A model generated the notes under the pieces. That model did not search any database and had not been told where the DNA came from. It saw only the letters and a list, made by a program, of their open reading frames with translations. Source: Fodinibius sp964490705 (lineage in GTDB: Bacteria; Bacteroidota; Rhodothermia; Balneolales; Balneolaceae). Taken from it: a DNA stretch of 64,000 nucleotides. The stretch lies in the NCBI GenBank assembly GCA_964490705.1, contig CAZBCG010000004.1, forward strand, positions 62,001-126,000, given 5' to 3'. Shown piece by piece: positions 17,230 to 25,611 of this stretch (position 1 is the stretch's first letter; every line of letters begins with the position of its first letter). The position numbers and the translations under genes are program-made.

Positions 17230-18000
17230 ATGACGAATCGCATCGAGAGTAAATGGGCGTTTATCACCGGCGCTACGGCTGGAATAGGGAAGGCTACTGC
17301 TGAGATATTTGCAGAATCATCCTGCAATGTGATCATCAACGGTCGTCGCAAAGAGCGGCTGGAAGAGCTTAAGCAGCGATTAGAATCGGAATACGAAATT
17401 ACTGCTACTATTGCTTGTTTTGATGTCCGCGATCGGGAACAGGCCACAGATTTTTTATCCAATGTTGGTCATCCCATCGACATTCTGGTTAATAATGCGG
17501 GCTTGGCTAAGGGCGTGGATGCTGTTTTTGATGCCCAATTCGACGATTGGGATGACATGGTCGATACCAATATCAAAGGGGTGCTCAATATGACGCGGCT
17601 GATTACGCCCAAAATGAAAGAGCGAAACAGCGGACATATTATCAATATTGGATCTATTGCTGGGCACGAAAGTTACCCGGGTGGGTCGGTCTATTGTGCC
17701 ACTAAACATGCTGTGAAAGCTTTTACCGAAGCCACTAAAAAAGATCTGCACGGCACCAAGGTGCGCGTAAGTATGGTATCACCGGGATTGGTAGAAACCG
17801 AATTCAGCAATGTGCGGTTTAAAGGAGATGACGACCGCGCGGATGAGGTATATGAAGATATGGAACCGCTCACCGGGGATGATATCGCCGAAATTGTTCA
17901 TTTTATCGCCAACCGTCCGCCGCATGTAAACATTATGGATTCCATTGTGTTTCCTGTTAATCAATCTTCCTCATCAATGGTATATCGTGATGATGGCTAA
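17230..18000 (+). CDS. SDR family NAD(P)-dependent oxidoreductase (YdfG-like)
   Basis: 256 residues. Classical short-chain dehydrogenase signatures are all present: TGATAGIGKATAEIF at about 13-27, NGRRKERLEEL for cofactor choice (the Arg-Arg suggests NADP), NNAGLAKG, the catalytic serine in INIGSIAGHESYPG and the YCATK active-site motif. The end (IAEIVHFIANRPPHVNI) resembles E. coli YdfG, a 3-hydroxy-acid/malonic semialdehyde dehydrogenase. It starts 15 nt after gatA, and its last codons overlap the start of the peptidase gene. Confidence 0.88.
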   Translation: MTNRIESKWAFITGATAGIGKATAEIFAESSCNVIINGRRKERLEELKQRLESEYEITATIACFDVRDREQATDFLSNVGHPIDILVNNAGLAKGVDAVFDAQFDDWDDMVDTNIKGVLNMTRLITPKMKERNSGHIINIGSIAGHESYPGGSVYCATKHAVKAFTEATKKDLHGTKVRVSMVSPGLVETEFSNVRFKGDDDRADEVYEDMEPLTGDDIAEIVHFIANRPPHVNIMDSIVFPVNQSSSSMVYRDDG

Positions 18001-18985
18001 GCCACAGTATTTGATAGCGTATCTTCTTGCAGCGGTATTGCTGCTGGCAGGATGCGGGGAAGACTCTACTTCTGATCGACTCAATTTTGAAGAACAGGGC
18101 CGCCCAGTTCCCGAATTCAATGCCGAGAGTGCCTATCAGTTTGTGCAAGATCAGGTAGATTTAGGACCTCGTAACCCCGGATCAGAAGGACATCAAAAAG
18201 CGAAAGAATACTTTTTAGAAAAATTGCAGAATTATGCCTCCGAGCGCAGTGTCTATCCGCAGCATTTTACTGCTGAAGGATATGAGGGCGATACGCTGAA
18301 TCTTACCAATATCATTGCTTCCTTTAATACGCAGAGCAGTGATCGAATCATGTTGTGTGCCCACTGGGATACGCGTCCCCGTGCGGATCAGGATCCTGAA
18401 AACCCCGAAAAACCTATTTTGGGAGCCGATGACGGAGGCAGTGGCGTTGGCGTATTGCTGGAATTAGCTCGACTATTTAAACATAATCCCCCGCCCATTG
18501 GAGTCGATATCGTTCTTTTTGATGGGGAGGATTACGGCAAGGAGGGCGACCTGGAAAATTACTTTTTGGGATCGCGCTATTGGTCCCAAAATCCACCGGT
18601 AAAAGGATATGCCCCTCGGTTTGGAATATTACTGGATATGGTCGGCGGGCAGGGGGCCCAGTTTCCCAAAGAAGGTAATTCCATGCAGTTTGCACCTGCA
18701 CTGGTTAATGAAGTTTGGTCAATTGCCGAGGAAAAAGGCTACAAGGAAATGTTTTTGGATAAACGAGGCAATGCCATTTCTGATGATCACGTCGTCATCA
18801 ATCGCAACCTGGGTATTCCCACGATTGATATTATTCGTCATCAGGTAGGCACAAACAGTGCGCAATTTGCTCCATACTGGCACACGCATCAGGACAATAT
18901 GAATATTATAAGTCGCGAAACGCTGGTGGGAGTTGGCCGGGTTGTTACAGAACTGATTTACAACCGCATTGAAACGACACCCTAA
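17990..18985 (+). CDS. M28-family peptidase / glutaminyl cyclase-like lipoprotein
   Basis: 331 residues from ATG 17990, overlapping the SDR stop by 11 nt. Starting here gives a lipoprotein signal ending LLLAGC, while upstream starts would bury it. The Zn-hydrolase core shows IMLCAHWDTRP, ILGADDGGSGVG (metal Asp), DIVLFDGEDYGKEGD (catalytic Glu) and WHTHQDNM (metal His). The DGEDYG..GSRYW arrangement is closer to bacterial glutaminyl-peptide cyclotransferases, which form N-terminal pyroglutamate, than to true aminopeptidases. It should act outside the cytoplasm. Confidence 0.82.
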   Translation: MMAKPQYLIAYLLAAVLLLAGCGEDSTSDRLNFEEQGRPVPEFNAESAYQFVQDQVDLGPRNPGSEGHQKAKEYFLEKLQNYASERSVYPQHFTAEGYEGDTLNLTNIIASFNTQSSDRIMLCAHWDTRPRADQDPENPEKPILGADDGGSGVGVLLELARLFKHNPPPIGVDIVLFDGEDYGKEGDLENYFLGSRYWSQNPPVKGYAPRFGILLDMVGGQGAQFPKEGNSMQFAPALVNEVWSIAEEKGYKEMFLDKRGNAISDDHVVINRNLGIPTIDIIRHQVGTNSAQFAPYWHTHQDNMNIISRETLVGVGRVVTELIYNRIETTP

Positions 18986-19020
18986 CACACAGGGCAGCAA
19001 ATGATTATCAATGGTGTAGT

Positions 19021-19863
19021 ATGAAATATATTAAACTCGTCATTAATGTTGCTGATGAATACCAGGAGAGTTTGATTGCCGAACTCTTTGATATGGATTT
19101 TGATGGTTTTGAGCAGCGTGACGGGCAAATTATCACCTACATTACCAAAGAACAGTTTGGCATCAGTGATCGCGAGCGCATCGATCAGCTTCTGGAGACA
19201 TATCCCGGAGATGGTTATATCGAGTCGGAAGAAGTAGTAGCCGATCAAAACTGGAATGAGCAGTGGGAGCAGACCATTAAGGCGCAAACGATTGGACAGT
19301 TTTTTGTGAAGCCTACGTGGTCGTGCAAAGCTGTGCCTGAGGACAAAATTCTGCTGGAGATCGATCCCAAAATGTCTTTCGGTACCGGTTATCACGAAAC
19401 TACGCGGCTCATGCTTCGAGCACTGCCGAATATCATCCAGAAAGAAGACCTCATTATAGATGCCGGCACCGGCACGGGTATCCTGTCGATTGCGGCCATT
19501 AAGCTAGGGGCCAAGCGTGCGCTGGCCTTTGATATTGATGAATGGAGCATCTCAAACACCAAAGAAAATATTTTACTCAATGATGTTGCCGATGCAGTTT
19601 CGGTCAAAAAAGGGTCTTCAGAAGTAGTTCCCAAAGACATCTCAGCTGACCTTATTCTAGCTAATATTGAGCGCAATACTATTCTATCTCTGCTGGGAAA
19701 CTTTAAAAAGATGTTGAAATCTGACGGACAAATATTGCTGTCAGGACTTCTTAAGAGTGATGAGCAACAGATTATGGGGGAGTTAAAGGATGGTTTCGAC
19801 GTGCTCGATATCAGCCGAGAGAATGAGTGGATTGCTATTCATGCTCAAAAAATATCGTCGTGA
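19021..19863 (+). CDS. prmA: Ribosomal protein L11 methyltransferase
   Basis: 280 residues. The short N-terminal substrate domain ends at W..QWEQTIK, followed by FFVKPTWS and IDPKMSFGTGYHETTRLML, the hallmark PrmA segment. The SAM motif is LIIDAGTGTGILSIAAIKLGA and motif IV is LILANIERNTI (NIxxN-type). The enzyme trimethylates lysines and the N-terminus of L11 in E. coli. Its stop overlaps the GTG start of the next gene by 4 nt, so the two are translationally coupled. Confidence 0.93.
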   Translation: MKYIKLVINVADEYQESLIAELFDMDFDGFEQRDGQIITYITKEQFGISDRERIDQLLETYPGDGYIESEEVVADQNWNEQWEQTIKAQTIGQFFVKPTWSCKAVPEDKILLEIDPKMSFGTGYHETTRLMLRALPNIIQKEDLIIDAGTGTGILSIAAIKLGAKRALAFDIDEWSISNTKENILLNDVADAVSVKKGSSEVVPKDISADLILANIERNTILSLLGNFKKMLKSDGQILLSGLLKSDEQQIMGELKDGFDVLDISRENEWIAIHAQKISS

Positions 19864-20780
19864 AAGCATCTATTGATATCGGTACAAATACGGTTTTGCT
19901 ACTCGTAGCTAAACTTGATGGTGATCACTTGGATATTTTATGTGAAGAAGAACGAACGCCGCGACTGGGAGAAGGCGTGGACAAATCCAAGAAACTATCT
20001 GATGCAGCTATGCAACGAGTGATTGATGTATTGTTGGAGTATCAGCAGATGATATCCGAAGAGTATGCTGCTGTGACAGATATTACCGTTACAGCTACCA
20101 GTGCGGTACGAGATGCTCAAAATCGAGCGCAATTTCTGAACGAGATCTATACACAAACCGGTTGGAACGTACAGGTATTGAGCGGGGCAGAGGAGGCACA
20201 ATATACCTATAGTGGTGCCAAGAGCGTGTTGGATGATGAATTATTACACAGCTCGAATGTGGTGATCGATATCGGCGGAGGAAGTACAGAAATTGCCGTG
20301 GGTACTGGAAACAGGATCACCGATTACCATTCGTTTGATATGGGCTGTGTTCGTTTTACCGAGCGCTATTTACGAGACGATCCGCTTTCGGAGACACAGA
20401 TTACCACATGCAAAAAAGCCGTACGAGCGATGCTCTCAAAGTATGACTTGGCCGTAGAAGATTCTACACTCGTTGGCGTAGCTGGTACGGTGACGTCGCT
20501 GGGCTACATTGATCTGGGTCTTCAAGAGTATCAACCCGATCAACTGAATGGCTACACTATTTCTGTTGATACCTTGCGAGAGTACATTTCCGATTTTAGG
20601 TTGATGACGGCGAAAGATATCAGAAAGAAATATCCAACAGTAATGAACAAGCGTGCCGATATTTTCAGAGCGGGTTTGCTGATCCTGGAAGGATTTATGG
20701 ATCGGTATCAGTTTGATCAGGTGCTTGTCTCCACCGGGGGAATCCGTCATGGAGCCATATTAATCAATGTCAGTGATTGA
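19860..20780 (+). CDS. Ppx/GppA-family exopolyphosphatase/pppGpp phosphatase
   Basis: 306 residues from the GTG at 19860, coupled to prmA by a 4-nt overlap; the frame opens 33 nt earlier, but the family start is KASIDIGTNTVLLLVA. The actin-like fold shows the phosphate-1 loop IDIGTNT, RTPRLGEGVD, and the phosphate-2 loop VIDIGGGSTEIAVG. The length fits the short Ppx/GppA form without the C-terminal HD extension. It hydrolyses polyphosphate and/or pppGpp; which one is not decidable from sequence. Confidence 0.88.
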   Translation: MKASIDIGTNTVLLLVAKLDGDHLDILCEEERTPRLGEGVDKSKKLSDAAMQRVIDVLLEYQQMISEEYAAVTDITVTATSAVRDAQNRAQFLNEIYTQTGWNVQVLSGAEEAQYTYSGAKSVLDDELLHSSNVVIDIGGGSTEIAVGTGNRITDYHSFDMGCVRFTERYLRDDPLSETQITTCKKAVRAMLSKYDLAVEDSTLVGVAGTVTSLGYIDLGLQEYQPDQLNGYTISVDTLREYISDFRLMTAKDIRKKYPTVMNKRADIFRAGLLILEGFMDRYQFDQVLVSTGGIRHGAILINVSD

Positions 20781-20808
20781 TACTTGTATCTATACCCAAT
20801 TGTCAGGA

Positions 20809-21369
20809 TTAAAACGAAAATACGGCTCCTACGTTAAGCCATCCCCAGTTGTTGCCTACCTCGGCATATACACCTGCATTTTCTGTAAAGTAGTATCGTG
20901 CGCCGGCAAAATATCCGCCATAGCCACCGGTAGAGAAATTACGGTCCTCCGAGCCCGAATAATTAAAATTGCGGTAATAAATACCTACCCCGGCATATAT
21001 GTCGAGCTGCTGATTTTCGACCTCCACGAGTCGATTAAGATGAAAAGCACCTTTAACACCCAAATATGTGATGGTTAAGTTATCGCTTGAAACGAATCCC
21101 AGATCACCGCCAACACCTATTACTCCTTCCTCAAACTCCGTAACTCCATATTCCACTCCGCCGCCAATAGGAATACTTAGATTTCCGTCTGTCCAATTAT
21201 ATGTGGGGGCAATGCCTATTCCCGCATTTACCACAATGCTCCCTTCTTTGAATATGAGCTCACTCTCTTCTTGATCTTCCTGCCGAGCATCATCTTGTGC
21301 GATTGCAGTTGTAGTGATAGATAAAAGCGCAACAAGTAAAACTAATCCCGATGTAATGATCTTTTTCAT
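20809..21369 (-). CDS. Small outer-membrane beta-barrel protein
   Basis: 186 residues with a cleavable signal (KKIITSGLVLLVALLSITTTAIAQ) and a short acidic linker. The rest is alternating strands rich in Gly, Tyr and aromatics, such as VNAGIGIAPTYNW, IGVGGDLGFVSSDNLTITYLGVKGAF, IYAGVGIYYRNFNY and GGYFAGARYYFTENAGVYAEVG. It ends VGAVFSF with a terminal Phe. This is an eight-strand OmpX/porin-like fold by pattern. No specific family was recognised. The IS element sits directly upstream of its 5' region. Confidence 0.75.
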   Translation of the reverse strand: MKKIITSGLVLLVALLSITTTAIAQDDARQEDQEESELIFKEGSIVVNAGIGIAPTYNWTDGNLSIPIGGGVEYGVTEFEEGVIGVGGDLGFVSSDNLTITYLGVKGAFHLNRLVEVENQQLDIYAGVGIYYRNFNYSGSEDRNFSTGGYGGYFAGARYYFTENAGVYAEVGNNWGWLNVGAVFSF

Positions 21370-21393
21370 AGTATTATTGATATTTGAATTGTT

Positions 21394-21407
21394 AGTCTTG
21401 GAAGACT
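21394..21407. promoter_or_regulatory. Short palindrome upstream of the barrel gene (possible operator)
   Basis: AGTCTT-GG-AAGACT is a perfect 6-bp inverted repeat with a 2-bp centre, 25 nt upstream of the start at 21369. It is a candidate regulator site or the stem of a small mRNA hairpin; no regulator can be named. Confidence 0.25.
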
Positions 21408-21444
21408 CAAAATTTATGTTTTTCTACTTGTTGATCAAACTATT

Positions 21445-21452
21445 TTTAATAA
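21445..21452. repeat. Target-site duplication, left copy
   Basis: TTTAATAA directly abuts the left inverted repeat and is repeated exactly next to the right end. Confidence 0.85.
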
Positions 21453-21465
21453 CGGACTTATGTAC

Positions 21466-22452
21466 TTATTGGCTATCCGCATGCGCGTTGGGGCTTTGCA
21501 TTGCATTCACAACTAGGGTTCTGAACATATCATCGTCGATTCGGTTGTTATATTTGAACACAAATTCAGTGATGTAGTCGGGCAGGTATTTCAGGGATAC
21601 GCGGTGATATTGTCCCATAATGCCGCGTTCAATAATGGCCCAAAAACTTTCAATGGTGTTGGTGTTTATGCCTCGATAGGAATACATCTTCTGGTGATCT
21701 ACTTTAAGGTGCTCGATTAATTTGCTGAGCTTGTTATAGCCTTTGTAGTTGTCCGTAATTAATACGGCATCCTCTTCTTCTACACGGTTTTTCACCATTT
21801 CCTTTAAATTCTTGTGGGTAAGCTTCTGCATTACTTTGGCCACGACCTGCCCGTCCCGCTGGGCAATACCCACCACAGGGACTTTACGGGTACCGCGCCC
21901 CCGTTTGACCAGCTGGGATGGAATCCACTTTTTCTTGCGTTTGCCTTCGGATATATCAAACCGCTTTTTCAGGCGCTTAAGAGTCTTATCATAATATTCC
22001 TTTTGCTCCTTGCTTAGATTATCCTTCCCACCTTTTCGGGGGTCGCCTCCGATATAGGTTTCATCCATTTCCACCACCTTATCTAACTCTCCGATAGGTT
22101 CACGCATAAGTTTTCGCATCTTCATGCCCATGCGCCACGCGGTTTTGTAGCTCACATCTAAATTACGCTCCAGTTGCTTGGCAGAAATACCCTTTTTGGC
22201 ATCCGTTACCAGCGAAAAGGCAATGAGCCACGTCCGCAACGGGATACGGGTTTTATGAAGCATCGTCCCTACGGTAACGCTGAACGATTTATTACACTTC
22301 TTACAAGTAAAGCGGTGATCTTTTTTGCGCTTGCTGATCCTGTCCGATCCGCAGTAGGCACACTTTGGGGTTTCACCCCAACGGGCGTTCTCAAAATATT
22401 TGATCGCCGTCAGTTCATCGGGGAATTTTTTGGTTACTTCAATTAAGTTCAT
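21466..22452 (-). CDS. IS1595 family transposase (ISXO2-like)
   Basis: 328 residues. An N-terminal zinc ribbon (CAYCGSDRISKRKKDHRFTCKKC) is followed by an HTH-like region (GISAKQLERNLDVSYKTAWRM). The ISXO2-type DDE core carries VEMDETYIGG (first Asp), AVLITDNYKGYNKL (second Asp) and TNTIESFWAIIERGIMGQYH (Glu). The order and spacing match the IS1595 group. The frame is complete, and its last codons lie close to the left inverted repeat. Its ATG overlaps the passenger gene's end, so translation is probably coupled. Confidence 0.95.
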   Translation of the reverse strand: MNLIEVTKKFPDELTAIKYFENARWGETPKCAYCGSDRISKRKKDHRFTCKKCNKSFSVTVGTMLHKTRIPLRTWLIAFSLVTDAKKGISAKQLERNLDVSYKTAWRMGMKMRKLMREPIGELDKVVEMDETYIGGDPRKGGKDNLSKEQKEYYDKTLKRLKKRFDISEGKRKKKWIPSQLVKRGRGTRKVPVVGIAQRDGQVVAKVMQKLTHKNLKEMVKNRVEEEDAVLITDNYKGYNKLSKLIEHLKVDHQKMYSYRGINTNTIESFWAIIERGIMGQYHRVSLKYLPDYITEFVFKYNNRIDDDMFRTLVVNAMQSPNAHADSQ

Positions 22453-22960
22453 GGAAATTGGTAATTGTTTGACGGTATTTTTTCAATACTGATCTAGCTT
22501 GTTCACCTGTGAGGTTCTCACTTCGGCTCTTTATAAACTCCACATGCTTATCATCATATCTGTTGTATAATTCTTTGATATTAATTCCACTTTCTTTTGC
22601 GATATATTCGGCGATCTGCTGATTGATTGAGTCTTTAATCAACAGGTTATTTTCAATGATTTTTATCTTTGACTCATTAGTCGAGGCTTTTTCAATATTA
22701 TTTTCAATCGTTTTTATTCTATCTAATTGAAAATGAATCCAATCATATATTGTTAAATACAACCAGTAAATACCCAAGCAAAGAAGGCCAAAAATTATTG
22801 GGCTAATTATTTCCAAGACAGTCATAATGATTGAGGTTTTGATCATTCCTGTTAGGCTTAAAAGGGATTCAATCTTTGTGAGGTATCCTATCAACGCCCC
22901 ACTTATACCTATTCCGAGCCCTTTTAAATTTCTGTATTTATTATTGTTTGGTTTTGACAT
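22439..22960 (-). CDS. IS passenger gene: membrane-anchored protein of unknown function
   Basis: 173 residues. The Lys-rich N-terminus is followed by two hydrophobic segments at about 16-40 (GIGISGALIGYLTKIESLLSL) and 43-72 (IKTSIIMTVLEIISPIIFGLL), then an amphipathic, Glu/Lys/Asn-rich region to the end that looks coiled-coil (IKTIENNIEKASTNESKIKI). The coding sequence is more A/T-rich than the neighbouring chromosomal genes (Ile, Asn, Lys abundant), consistent with foreign origin. I do not recognise the family. It lies entirely inside the IS and is co-transcribed with the transposase. Confidence 0.8.
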   Translation of the reverse strand: MSKPNNNKYRNLKGLGIGISGALIGYLTKIESLLSLTGMIKTSIIMTVLEIISPIIFGLLCLGIYWLYLTIYDWIHFQLDRIKTIENNIEKASTNESKIKIIENNLLIKDSINQQIAEYIAKESGINIKELYNRYDDKHVEFIKSRSENLTGEQARSVLKKYRQTITNFHELN

Positions 22961-23035
22961 AGCGATATGATTTTTAAGGTTAAAAACCCTAAAATATCAT
23001 GCACGCGCGTTATTGCCAATAAGTACATAAGTCCG

Positions 23036-23043
23036 TTTAATAA
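23036..23043. repeat. Target-site duplication, right copy
   Basis: TTTAATAA, identical to 21445-21452, abuts the right inverted repeat of the IS. Confidence 0.85.
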
Positions 23044-23141
23044 TGCCTTTTTATTTGAGTTATCAGATGGGAATAAAGTGACAGATTCACTAAGTTTGAA
23101 GCGAAATCAAATAGCAATTAATCTCCATCCCGAAATACGGA

Positions 23142-23780
23142 ATGTCAGATTCAAAAGCCGCAAATTCAGAAACGTCGGATTCGCCCCGAGAGAACGCTTC
23201 CGAGAGTAGTCTCGAAGATGATAAGCTTGTAAAAAAGGCGATTGGCGGTCAGGAAGGCGCCTATAAAAGATTGGTGGATAAGTACGAACGGGCGCTGTTT
23301 TTTCATATCCTCAAGATGGTAAAAGATCGGGAACAGGTCGAGGACTTAGTGCAGGAAACCTTCGTCAAGGCTTTTGATAATCTGAATACCTACAATACTA
23401 ATTACGCTTTTTCAACGTGGTTGTATCGCATTGCGACAAACCACACTATCGATTACCTGCGTAAGAAAAAGCTGAAAACGCTTTCTATTGATGATCCCGT
23501 AAAAACCAAAGACGGGGAGATGGAGATGCAGCTGCCGGATGAGTCGGCCGGTACCGACCGCGATATTATTCGTAAGCAGCGACAAAAAATTGTACAGCAG
23601 GCAATCCAGGATCTGCCGGAAAAATATCGGAAGGTGATAGAATTACGACACATGGAGGAAAAGAGTTACCAAGAGATTTCGGATGTACTAGATAAGCCCC
23701 TGGGGACGGTCAAAGCACATATTTTTAGAGCACGAGAGCTGCTGTACAAAGAGCTGAAAGATAAAAAGGGGCGGTTTTAA
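23142..23780 (+). CDS. ECF-type RNA polymerase sigma factor
   Basis: 212 residues. After a Ser/Glu-rich N-terminal tail (about 30 residues), sigma region 2 runs from YKRLVDKYERALFFHIL through DREQVEDLVQETFVKAFDNL to FSTWLYRIATNHTIDYLRKKK. Region 4 is LPEKYRKVIELRHMEEKSYQEISDVLDKPLGTVKAHIFRARELL. This fits the RpoE-like ECF group with no sigma-1 or sigma-3 domain. No anti-sigma gene follows; the next gene (queG) is convergent. The IS ends about 105 nt upstream of the start, so it may have changed this gene's promoter context. Confidence 0.92.
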   Translation: MSDSKAANSETSDSPRENASESSLEDDKLVKKAIGGQEGAYKRLVDKYERALFFHILKMVKDREQVEDLVQETFVKAFDNLNTYNTNYAFSTWLYRIATNHTIDYLRKKKLKTLSIDDPVKTKDGEMEMQLPDESAGTDRDIIRKQRQKIVQQAIQDLPEKYRKVIELRHMEEKSYQEISDVLDKPLGTVKAHIFRARELLYKELKDKKGRF

Positions 23781-23912
23781 TGAGAAGCAAGAAGTGAAAA
23801 GTGACATGTGATAAGGTAGAAGAGTCTGTAAGAAACGGAAGCAGAACTTCCAGGCCTGGTGTTCCGCAGTAGAGCTACGGAACGAGATTTTTTACTTTTC
23901 ACTTTTTGCTTC
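23781..23912. repeat. Intergenic inverted-repeat element between convergent genes
   Basis: GAGAAGCAAGAAGTGAAAAG near 23783 reappears in inverted, nearly identical form near 23892-23921 (ACTTTTCACTTTTTGCTTCT and onward), overlapping the end of queG. Between them lies a second hairpin with GTTCCG at about 23858 and CGGAAC at about 23877. The layout suggests a composite palindromic repeat, possibly serving as a bidirectional terminator for sigma and queG. Confidence 0.5.
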
Positions 23913-24860
23913 TCACTTCTTCCTTAGGTTCTGAGCCACTGCCGCTACGTTATCTTTGTATTTTTCATACTTTGCCCGCCGGATGGCACTTCCCTCAAAA
24001 AGCGCATCGTACTGTTTGATATCCAGTTCTTCCCAAAAGTTAATATCACGGTCTAGTAACTTATCTCTCGGTGCCAGATCTTCCATCAGTCCATATTTTG
24101 CATCACGATTCCAGGGACACACATCCTGACAGATATCACAGCCAAACATCCAGTCACCGATTTCGTCGCGCTGTTCTTCCGGAATTTCTTCCTTCAATTC
24201 AATCGTCAGATACGAGATGCATTTGGTGGAATCCACGCGATAGGGCTCATAGATGGCATTGGTAGGGCAGGCATCGATACAGCGCGTGCAACTGCCGCAA
24301 TGATCCGTGACGGGAGCATCATACTGGAATTCGGCATCCACGATCATCTCCCCGATAAAGAAAAAAGAGCCCAGGTTTTTGTTTAGGATGTTGGAGTTTT
24401 TGCCCATCCAGCCGAGCCCGGCCTGCACCGCCCATGCTTTGTCGAGCACCGGAGCCGAATCCACAAACACGCGACCTTCCAGTCCGCCCAGCAGCTCCTC
24501 CGTTTCATTAAAAAGGGCTTTCAGCTTTTGTTTATACACTTTGTGATAATCACGTCCCTGGGCATATTTGGCAATTTGAGGCTGGTTTTTCTGTTCTTGC
24601 TGCCGCTCGTGTTTGGGATGATAATAGCTGCCAATAACCGACACGACCGATTGTGCTCCCGGCACCAGCTTGGTGGGATCCACGCGCTTGTCGAAATGAT
24701 TGGCCATCCAGCCCATGGTGCCGTGGCGATCCTGATTGAGCCATTCGCGAAGCCGGCGCTCTTCGGTCTCCAGCCGACCGGCTTTCGCAAATCCGCAGGC
24801 ATTAAAGCCGAGCCGGAGGGCTGCTTCGCGTACTTTTTGGGTGCGATCACGCAGATTCAT
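23913..24860 (-). CDS. queG: Epoxyqueuosine reductase
   Basis: 315 residues, the usual short form. QueG makes queuosine from epoxyqueuosine in tRNA using cobalamin and two 4Fe-4S clusters. The N-terminal cobalamin-binding region has MGWMANHFDKRVDPTKLVPGAQSVVSV. The ferredoxin-like clusters are DHCGSCTRCIDACPTNAI and GCDICQDVCPWNRDAK. It lies 67 nt downstream of ftsE on the same strand. Other queuosine genes are not in the window. Confidence 0.95.
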   Translation of the reverse strand: MNLRDRTQKVREAALRLGFNACGFAKAGRLETEERRLREWLNQDRHGTMGWMANHFDKRVDPTKLVPGAQSVVSVIGSYYHPKHERQQEQKNQPQIAKYAQGRDYHKVYKQKLKALFNETEELLGGLEGRVFVDSAPVLDKAWAVQAGLGWMGKNSNILNKNLGSFFFIGEMIVDAEFQYDAPVTDHCGSCTRCIDACPTNAIYEPYRVDSTKCISYLTIELKEEIPEEQRDEIGDWMFGCDICQDVCPWNRDAKYGLMEDLAPRDKLLDRDINFWEELDIKQYDALFEGSAIRRAKYEKYKDNVAAVAQNLRKK

Positions 24861-24927
24861 ATCACAGTTATCAGTTAGTTGATAATTTGGTAAAGGTTAG
24901 GATTACAAATAACAATTAACAGATAAC

Positions 24928-25611
24928 TTAAAGATCCTCCGCTTTCACTTCATTTATCTTTCCCTCTTCGAGCTTAAGCGTACGATAGGGATATTGTTTC
25001 ACCGTATCGTAATCATGAGTGACCATCAGTACAGCCATGCCACGATTGTTAATCTGCTTCAAGAGCTCCATAATTTCGGCTGAGGCGCCAGGATCAAGGT
25101 TACCGGTGGGTTCATCAGCCAGCATAATGCGCGGCTCGTTGGCCAGGGCACGGGCAATAACCACCCGTTGCTGTTCACCGCCGGACAGGTCTTCGGGCAT
25201 ATTTTTACGTTTATGGCTGAGTCCCACCATCCCCAGTACTTCTAACACGCGCTGCTTGATATAGTTTTTCTTTTCTCCGGTTACCTGCAGCGAAAATGCC
25301 ACATTTTCATAAACGGTACGATCGGGGAGCAGCTGAAAATCCTGAAAGACGATGCCCAGTCGTCGCCGAAGATGAGGCACTTTTTTGTCTTTAAGAGCAG
25401 AAACTTCCATCCCGGCCACCCAAACAGAACCTTTATCGGGTAGCAGGTCGCGGTAGATAAGTCGCAGAAAAGAGCTTTTGCCGGCGCCCGTCTGACCAAT
25501 GAGATAGGTAAATTCACCGTTCTCCAGGCTAAAATTAATGCCATCAAGCACAGGGCGGTGATTGTACGCTACGCTAACATTTCGAAATTCAATTACCGAG
25601 TGTGCGGACAT
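24928..25611 (-). CDS. ftsE: Cell division ATP-binding protein FtsE
   Basis: 227 residues with a complete ABC ATPase: Walker A GQTGAGKSS, Q-loop QDFQLLPDRTVYENVAF, signature LSGGEQQR, Walker B IMLADEPTGNLDP and the H-loop VTHDYDTV. The QDF.LL..T.YENVA form and the LLPDKG.V...G..V..L are FtsE-like. FtsE works with the membrane protein FtsX to activate septal peptidoglycan hydrolases. No ftsX lies beside it. The start overlaps the end of the methyltransferase gene by 19 nt. Confidence 0.85.
   Translation of the reverse strand: MSAHSVIEFRNVSVAYNHRPVLDGINFSLENGEFTYLIGQTGAGKSSFLRLIYRDLLPDKGSVWVAGMEVSALKDKKVPHLRRRLGIVFQDFQLLPDRTVYENVAFSLQVTGEKKNYIKQRVLEVLGMVGLSHKRKNMPEDLSGGEQQRVVIARALANEPRIMLADEPTGNLDPGASAEIMELLKQINNRGMAVLMVTHDYDTVKQYPYRTLKLEEGKINEVKAEDL

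Larger units (their letters stand above)
21453..23035 (-). mobile_element. IS1595-type insertion sequence with passenger gene, 1583 bp
   Basis: The ends are perfect 21-bp inverted repeats, 21453-21473 (starting CGGACTTATG) and 23015-23035 (ending CATAAGTCCG). The element is flanked by an 8-bp direct repeat TTTAATAA at 21445-21452 and 23036-23043. Eight-bp duplications are usual for IS1595-group elements. It contains two minus-strand genes, a passenger ORF (22439-22960) and an ISXO2-like transposase (21466-22452), that overlap by 14 nt. Intact ends, a clean duplication and open frames suggest a recent insertion. It sits in the intergenic space between the barrel gene and the ECF sigma gene and breaks no visible gene. 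Confidence 0.92.
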
